Part shown: positions 57,871-64,000 of the stretch, piece by piece
Numbering within the stretch: position 1 is the stretch's first letter
How the letters are laid out: the number at the start of each line of letters is the position of its first letter
Assembly: GCA_944989445.1 (NCBI GenBank)
Contig: CALYLW010000043.1
Location: 2,108,501-2,172,500 of the forward strand
Source: Ampullaceana balthica
Taxonomy: Eukaryota > Mollusca > Gastropoda > Lymnaeidae
DNA length: 64,000 nucleotides
Direction of reading: 5' to 3'
The notes under the pieces: model-generated
Databases searched by the model: none
The model's input: only the letters and a program-made list of their open reading frames with translations
What the model was told of the DNA's origin: nothing
Translations under genes and position numbers: made by a program

Positions 57871-58019
57871 CAGTTCTAGTCAGTCAATCAAATGAATAAA
57901 TCACTATAATTAAATTATAATTTAGAGGAGTAAAAAAAAAGACAAGTTCCAGCTACTGTGCAATGGTATCAGTTGGTGTATCTAAAACGAGAAAACGTAT
58001 TGTGTTCATGCAAAGTTCT

Positions 58020-58430
58020 CAAAGTAAACATGTTTTCAGTTGAGGTTAGCTGATAACTTTCAAATTAAGCCACATGCAATCACCAAAAATGAAATTTCAC
58101 AAGGTCAGAGCACCATCTCAAGCACCCAAACAGACTATATCAGTATCAGGAAAATGTTGTTAAAATTACAAGTACCATGTTGCCACAGCACAGTCATGAT
58201 TTAAACCTGATTATGACATATGGGATGCATTTCAAGAAAAAGTCAACCACCTGCTAAAATGATCTACAGTTGACCAGGTCAGACTGAGAGATTGGAGTGT
58301 ATTTGAAGGGTGCCAAGGCTTACGGTTACTACAGTTACAGAAAGTTGTTGAGGAGCATAGGGGACATGTTGAAAATATTTTTCTTCTGATTACCATAATA
58401 GTTATAATAATTGACAAACAACTGTAAAAG
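58020..58430 (+). pseudogene. Possible Tc1/mariner transposase C-terminal remnant
   Basis: One frame reads DLNPDYDIWDAFQEKVNHLL, a stop, then STVDQVRLRDWSVFEGCQGL and KVVEEHRGHVENIF. This resembles the DLNPIE-W-D and later region of Tc1/mariner transposases. It is short and degraded, with no terminal repeats identified. Confidence 0.35.
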
Positions 58431-58630
58431 TAAAAGAAAACACTTATTTAATTAAATAATTCATAATCCTTGCTACATGATTTTCTCATTAGTTTCTTAA
58501 ATCTGCATACCGGTATTTAGGTAATGTGTAAAATTATAATTAAAATCATTAAGGACTACGCCGTAACTATAATTATAATAAATTATAATGTATATAAATT
58601 GCAATTATTAACAGATGCTAAGAGATTAAC

Positions 58631-61517
58631 ATGACAAAGATCACACTATGGAGACATTGGAGGAATACATTATTTTATAAAAAGATATATTTCTTTAAGG
58701 CGCTGCTTCAAATTATTTTAGCAACTTTAATTCTGAGGAGTTCAGTGTCAATAACAGTGTCATGGATTTCAGTGATATCAATCGTTTGTTTAGTATGTAA
58801 GTATAATATTTAAGCTTACATATAATGTTATTCATGATTTCATGACAAACAGAGATCATTGGAAATGATGAAATAACAAATAACTGTTCTGCATTTTTAT
58901 TGAATGAATAAATATTTCAAACCGAGTTAAAATTTAAGCCTGCCAAATTTAGATTAAAATATTTTGTGGCAGGTCAACATGTTGATGTAGTTGTGACCAT
59001 TGTTTGACCTGAAGAGGTGATGTGCTAAACTCTTCATATGTTTGCAGAGTAGGCATATTATTTTGTATGGCATTAGTAAACTTTTAGCTCTATGCAGTTG
59101 GGTTGTAAGTGTCCTGTGTGCATTTAAAAAGTTATGACCTGTTTGTGTCTAACTCTATTCATTTAATAACCGAGTACCAATCTGTGTTTCTTAGTGACAT
59201 TCCCATGGACATGGTTACAGATTGAAAAAATAACACAGTATTTGTATCCAAATCATGTGGAATTTGATCTCAGTATAAACCCTTTTAAAGGGAAAACTGG
59301 ATCTGGCTACATGACTGCAAAAAAAGAGAAAGAAATAGATGTGGCTGTCTCTAACATAGTGTTGTACGATGGCAGCCAGACTTCATCGCTGAAGAATTTT
59401 GAAAAAATAAAAGAACAAACAGAATGTATTTTTGCCAAAAGATCAAAGTTGTGGGGATCACCTGATTATGATGAAGATATTTCTTTAGGTAAATGTTTTT
59501 AAAATAATTTTTTAAATAGTAGTATTAGTAGACCAAAGCAGGAAAAAAAACATGTATTTAAAATCTATTAACTGTTAATAATATAATTAACAATGGCAAA
59601 ATTTTATCAAATAAAATTCATAACCATTAAATAAAAGTACATTGTAGTTAGTATTTTTAAAGCCCTTATATTAACTACGAAATCTTGTCTCTCTGTCGTC
59701 ATCTCTTCGTCGGGCGGAAAAACAAAAGTAAAAAATTACCCACTTCCCGTGTTGCCATCGAGCTGAAATTTGGCAAATAGACTTGTGTCACCTAACAATG
59801 CATCGTATCAAAATTTCAGATTGATCGAACATACCGTAATTAAATTAATGCATTTTTAGTTTATCTCTCTACGACATATGTTATTCAATTTCACGGTTTG
59901 TTATTGTTTTTTTTTCACGTGACAGTTCAGTTCGTGCATTGACACCACATCGTCGATGTACCTGCGTGCTTTTGTTTACATTTTACATGTCACGCTGAGC
60001 TCGGTCCAGCGATCGGTGACCAGACCTTTCCCCTCTCCCTACGGGTTATAAAGCAAAGGGGAGTTAAGACAGATTCAGTCTGTAAATGTTTGTCGCGTTT
60101 GAACATAATCATATCAATACTGTTAGTTATGTCTCATATATAAGGGATTTATAGTCAAAAACTTTGTTTTTGAGGGTTTGTTTTATTAATTATTTCATTG
60201 GAAAGTAAGAAATATGCCTGCAATCATTAGCTTTAACTGTATTTAATTATAAATTCCTTTGACACAAATATTACATTACCATAATAAATTGAATATTTTT
60301 AACTACTTTATTTTCATGAAATCAACAAACCAGAGGAGAATATTAAGAGGTAAAATGAACTTGTGTTTGTTTTCAACGCTTAACATATTGTTCAACATAA
60401 TTTATAATAACATTTTTCAAAAGGCACATCATGTTATATTTATAATGTGTTTTAAATAATGAAGTACATATGGTAACCTAAAAAAATGTATAAAGTTTAT
60501 ACCTGTTTTAAAAAAAAGATATTTTCTCCAAATTTTTAATCTGCTTTCCTTTATTTAGAATTAGAAATTCAAAATTGTTTACTAAGTTGGAGCTTTCTTT
60601 AAAATATTTTAATTCATTCAGGCTGGTTCCAACATTTTATAAATTCACACTGGCTTTTATAGACCTGAATTTAGATGGATTCCTTATTGAACTCCCAGGA
60701 AAGGCTTTTGGTGAAAATATTGAGGTAAATTTTACTTCTGTACAAGACCAAATAGAAATCTGATGCTGTAATTGAACAGATTTAATTTTCAAGAATATTT
60801 TTTAACTTCAATACTGGTACTTAAAACAAGTTGAGGAAGTTAATAGTCAATACATTTTTAAAAAGTTTATTTTGTGTTACATAAGCACACATTCATTAAA
60901 TCATGATAAATCCTTAAGGAAATCTTTTAACTCTATTTCCATTCCTCGTTTCTCATCTTGGATTACAAGTTTTATTTATTCCTTTTAATATTTTTTCTTT
61001 ACAGGTATTTGGTGATGCAGTGAGAAGAGTATTGATGACCTTAAGAAAAGCTGATCTGGACCATAAGAAACAAAAACTTTTCACAACTCCAACCGAACCA
61101 GAGTTACTAAAATATAAGCTCAGTTATTTGGTTGAAAATCCTAAGAGTTGGAACAGAAGGAATTGGGTCTTTGAGTTCAACAAAGTAACCTTTTTTATAA
61201 CAAGCTTTGCTCCATTTTATCCTGAAACAAACTCAAGATACGCATTTGGTTGTGAAAATTGTTATATACTGTTCCAGCCAGAAATATCTTTCGCCATTCA
61301 TGATTTGCCTGCAGACACAGCTGAGACGAACTGGAACAAACCAATTACAGTCAGGGATAAAATTCGTATTGCCTTTCGTCAAGCAGGTAGAGAATATGAA
61401 GTGCCTCTGAAACTCCAGGAGCCCATGGTATATGACATTGTGAAAAGAATATATCCACATGATGATCAATTAGAATGGTGGCTACCCGATAAAAGTCAAA
61501 ATAAAAGAAATTCATAG
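58631..61517 (+). CDS. YqcI/YcgG-family-like protein, five exons including a 16-nt micro-exon
   Basis: Inferred exons are 58631-58796, 59195-59488, 60334-60349, 60622-60724 and 61005-61517, with phases 1, 1, 2 and 0, giving 363 residues. All joins are AG/GT. Exon 1 encodes a hydrophobic stretch (about 24-60) that could be a membrane anchor, but this exon is the least certain. From about residue 115 to the end the pattern fits YqcI/YcgG proteins: CIFAKRSKLWG, then later NWVFEFNKVTFFITSFAPFY, SRYAFGCENCYILFQPEISF and TVRDKIRIAFRQAGREYEVP, ending near LEWWLPD. Family function is unknown as far as I know. It is best known in bacteria and fungi, so presence in an intron-bearing animal gene is noteworthy. 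A poly(A) signal follows at 61607. It converges on the gene at 62293. Confidence 0.6.
59195..59488 (+). CDS. Exon 2 of the YqcI/YcgG-like gene
   Basis: The acceptor is GTGTTTCTTAG and the donor is TCTTTAG/GTAAAT, phase 1 in and out. Encodes 98 residues from FPWTWLQIEKITQYLYPNHV to KLWGSPDYDEDISL. The CIFAKRSK segment lies near its end. Confidence 0.65.
59600..60200. repeat. Intronic repeat-like insert
   Basis: The intron between exons 2 and 3 holds GC-richer sequence (about 59690-60060) with GAGCTGAAATTTGGCAAATA and AAAATTTCAGATTGATCGAA words of a kind common in dispersed animal repeats. No ends were identified. Confidence 0.3.
60334..60349 (+). CDS. 16-nt micro-exon of the YqcI/YcgG-like gene
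   Basis: The sequence AGGAGAATATTAAGAG lies between AACAAACCAG and GTAAAATG. Its length (2 + 12 + 2) converts the phase 1 exit of exon 2 into the phase 2 entry of the next exon. Without it the two flanking exons cannot be joined in frame. It contributes E-E-N-I-K plus part of an Arg. Confidence 0.5.
60622..60724 (+). CDS. Exon 4 of the YqcI/YcgG-like gene
   Basis: The acceptor is AATTCATTCAG and the donor is ATTGAG/GTAAAT, phase 2 in and 0 out. Encodes LVPTFYKFTLAFIDLNLDGF followed by LIELPGKAFGENIE. Confidence 0.6.
61005..61517 (+). CDS. Exon 5 of the YqcI/YcgG-like gene, family core
   Basis: The acceptor is TTTCTTTACAG, phase 0. The open frame is VFGDAVRRVLMTLRKADLDH through the conserved W-x-FEF, FAPFYPETNSRYAF and LFQPEISF blocks to TAG at 61515-61517. 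It is the strongest coding evidence in the gene. Confidence 0.7.
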   Translation, partial: VFGDAVRRVLMTLRKADLDHKKQKLFTTPTEPELLKYKLSYLVENPKSWNRRNWVFEFNKVTFFITSFAPFYPETNSRYAFGCENCYILFQPEISFAIHDLPADTAETNWNKPITVRDKIRIAFRQAGREYEVPLKLQEPMVYDIVKRIYPHDDQLEWWLPDKSQNKRNS

Positions 61518-61606
61518 CATTAGTTTGATATTCTGAAATCATACCACTTGATTTCAATTTTCTTATACCATCACTTGTTCATAATTTTTTTAAAAAGATA
61601 TCTTGG

Positions 61607-61612
61607 AATAAA
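61607..61612 (+). terminator. Polyadenylation signal AATAAA
   Basis: AATAAA lies 90 bases after the stop of the YqcI/YcgG-like gene in AT-rich sequence. It is the first canonical hexamer downstream. Confidence 0.5.
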
Positions 61613-62137
61613 AGTATTTAAAATATGCCATATGAAACAGCTGAATTTAGATTAATTTATTTATTTAGAGTTTAAAACTTTTAAATTTTTACTGATCACT
61701 GAAATGTTTAGTTGGGAATGAAAATAGATTTGATATTATTTAATTTTACGTACTTGTTAAAAAAATAATAATTTTTTTTTAAAAATGCATAGGCATCTCA
61801 AAGTGTTTAATTATTATTATTATGTCCTTGGTAAAATTTTATTTATGAATTTTGTTTATAAATGTTGAAGTGTCAAGGCACCACTTGTATTTTATAATAA
61901 TTATAATACACTTTTTACGTAGTTTTGTTTTTGGCCAACCAAGACCAACTTACTCTGCTTTAAAAATTTTTTAAAAAAATCAATACGGATTCAGACGGAT
62001 AAAAAATGCCAAGATCTTTAAAAAAATGTCCCTTTTGTAAGCATAAAAAAATGGCCAACTTACTCTTTCCATTTAAAATTCTCTATATGCAGGAATACAA
62101 GTAAGATCAATAACTCCATATATTTGTGCTAATTAAT
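61613..62137. other. Intergenic space between two convergent genes
   Basis: AT-rich with no open frame of note. It separates the poly(A) signals of the plus-strand and minus-strand genes. Confidence 0.5.
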
Positions 62138-62143
62138 TTTATT
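62138..62143 (-). terminator. Polyadenylation signal AATAAA (minus strand)
   Basis: TTTATT on the plus strand, about 150 bases after the minus-strand stop at 62293. Plausible 3' end signal for the convergent gene. Confidence 0.4.
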
Positions 62144-62292
62144 CACTAAAGAGTCAATCTCATAAAGTTGTAAGCACAAATAACAAAAGACTACAATAGT
62201 GATAGTACCAATTGAGCCTAAAGATTGAGATAATGATACTTCAAAATTGTTTTAAAATCTTTCCTGGTAAGTATACTTTTGCATATTCTTCA

Positions 62293-63078
62293 TCATCTAA
62301 TTTTGTTGGCTTGACGTTTTGCTTTTCTTGCTCTTCTTTGTTGTGCTGAAAGTATATTTTTGTTATTTTTACTCATTCCCCTTAAAATTCAAACAACATA
62401 ATGAGAAATATATTAATGAGACAGGAGAAGTTGTTAAATTATAATATATACTATAAAACATTTGACGAATCTTTTATAATTTCTTTAAGGGGACAACCCT
62501 GAATACTGTATAATAATTTATATTACTGACCCTGAATTGTAAACTTGTAAGAAAAACAAACATGTGCCTACCATTTTCACGTGGAATTGTTGGCTGGTTG
62601 TAGAGTCTACTATTCTTGAAGTTGAGGGCTTCTTGTGCAGATGACAACTTTTTCTTGTGGACTTCATATTCAGTTACAACTTTCAATTTATCACTACTGG
62701 TATCACTAAAAAAAATATATAAACTCGAGTCGATGAGTATCTGATTGAAAATTAATTATTTTAAAGTTAAAAATTAAACAAACAATTTTACTAAGAGTTT
62801 TAAAATACATCAATTACTTTAAATTTAAAAAGTAATTTTTATAAATATAATAATAATATAATCAAGAAATTTTCAGAAAAATGTAACCTAATTAAAAATA
62901 CACACATGTTTTGGTTTTACTCATACTGTAATTGCATTTAAGAAAACTAACCCAAAAGGAATAAAGTCTGATTTCTCATTGGTGTCATCCATTTCCAGGC
63001 CACTATCAGACAAACGCTCATTAATTTCAATATCCTTATTTTCATTAGGCCTTTTCTTTTTTGAATTATTTTGTTTAT
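62293..63078 (-). CDS. C-terminal part of a basic, probably nuclear protein (three exons)
   Basis: Minus-strand exons 63078-62952, 62705-62572 and 62345-62293 have AG/GT borders (last donors GTTAGT and GTAGGC). Phases 1, 2 and 1 are consistent, giving about 103 residues and a TGA. The first has a basic NSKKKRPNENK stretch and an acidic LSDSGLEMDDTNEKSDF. The second reads KVVTEYEVHKKKLSSAQEAL then FKNSRLYNQPTIPREN. The last is QQRRARKAKRQANKIR. Highly basic ends suggest a nuclear or nucleolar protein. I do not recognise the family. Upstream exons must lie beyond 63078 and were not found before 64000. Confidence 0.6.
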
Positions 63079-64000
63079 CTGAAAAAGATATGGGGCAAAA
63101 TAATAGCTAATTGAAAAATTAAGAAGTATAATGTAAATAGATAATTTTTTTCCCTCCTTCAACTTCAATGTTCTATTCACTGATATTATGGCGCGGTTAT
63201 GTGTTCATGTATTATTTGTTGCTTGTTTGGTGAAATGGCTTTTTTCAGACACATTTGTTTTTTCTGTTTTTCAGGTTTTTCAATACAGGCATCTTTGTTT
63301 TTTTTATACATTTCTTTTTTAAAAAATAAATGATTTTTTTTTAAATGTAAAAAAATTAAGTTTCTGTACTATACCAACGAATCGCCGCTGCTGTGTTCAC
63401 ATTGCGGCTCACGAACAATTCATGACATTACAATTTTATGTTTGAACTTATAATACAAAAAATAAATGAATGTTTAAATTTTTTTTTACTGAAACAATGG
63501 GGTTGAAAATAATTTGGGATTGATCTAAATTAAGAAAAATCAAGATTGACGAGTTAAATACAAGAATATGTCAGCAGCAGACAATACTTTCTGCTGCTTT
63601 CAGCACAGTAGGTGTCACTTTAACTTAGCCAAGTTTTGCCATGGCTTGAAATATTGCTTGTGCTAAACGACATAGTTTCTGACAGAAATTCACTAGTTCA
63701 AAGACTTCTCAGCAGAATCATGACATTAAATGTTGACTATAATTATGAGTCTATATATTATATAATGTAGTGTGTTTATATTAATAGATGTTACATATTT
63801 AAATATTTGCTAATTGTGTCACTCCAAAATATATATTTCTTCCACATATAGTTTAGTGTAAAACAATTGAAAAGTTTAAATCATATTCTTTTTAAAAAAA
63901 ATTAATTTATAAAAAAAAACAAATCACAAAAGAAATTTTCTATTGCAAGTGGGATCGTGACCCATAGTGTTTCAATGTGGCTCTCAACAATTTATTTCAT
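63079..64000. other. Intron or upstream region of the minus-strand gene
   Basis: AT-rich with several T and A runs. No further exon of the minus-strand gene was recognised up to the window edge. Confidence 0.45.

Overview
This is intron-containing, AT-rich animal nuclear DNA. Exons lie in isolated islands with clear GT/AG borders, and most of the rest is interspersed repeat. The repeat types (tRNA-derived SINEs, a GATAA-tailed LINE, RTE, hAT and Ginger elements) and the intronless gastropod-type rhodopsin GPCR suggest a gastropod mollusc, probably a pulmonate snail. That assignment is inference; no species marker was read. No operons, CRISPR array, rRNA or intact tRNA gene is visible.

Host gene islands: (1) 3273-14505 (+), an unrecognised six-exon gene with a tandemly duplicated domain and a short C-terminal tail that weakly resembles RHIM-type amyloid motifs. 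Intron phases fit throughout, except for a one-base frameshift in an A7 run in exon 5. (2) 19444-20493 (+), an intronless seven-transmembrane receptor. (3) 28448-29990 (+), the first exon of an ankyrin-repeat protein with an N-myristoylation-type start. (4) 38496-41447 (-), a 22-finger C2H2 protein in one coding exon. (5) 58631-61517 (+), a five-exon gene with a 16-nt micro-exon, whose C-terminal half fits the YqcI/YcgG family, better known from bacteria and fungi. (6) 62293-63078 (-), the last three exons of a basic, probably nuclear protein, convergent with gene 5.

Mobile DNA fills most of the remainder. Many insertions are defined by target-site duplications (TSDs) read directly: a full-length RTE retrotransposon with an intact 1004-codon ORF (42105-45285, 10-bp TSD); a Ginger-type DNA transposon with a deleted integrase core (7945-9940, 4-bp TSD); hAT elements at 5172-6734, 23244-25189 and 46966-48100; a four-copy hAT-like MITE family with 8-bp TSDs; another MITE at 17003-17165; a pogo/Tigger-like element with TA flanks (48956-52689); two elements with 26-bp GGGGCCGTCC... 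inverted repeats; and two tRNA-derived SINE families. Nesting is frequent: a SINE inside a MITE, an RTE and a Ginger inside a tandem-unit repeat, a LINE inside a hAT, and a hAT inside another transposon.

The host genes show no common pathway. The long introns of gene 1 carry most of the left-hand transposons. The full-length RTE sits about 0.5 kb upstream of the zinc-finger gene's coding exon. The remaining stretches (for example 31.9-33.9, 35.9-38.5 and 52.7-55.5 kb) are AT-rich DNA in which I see no gene.
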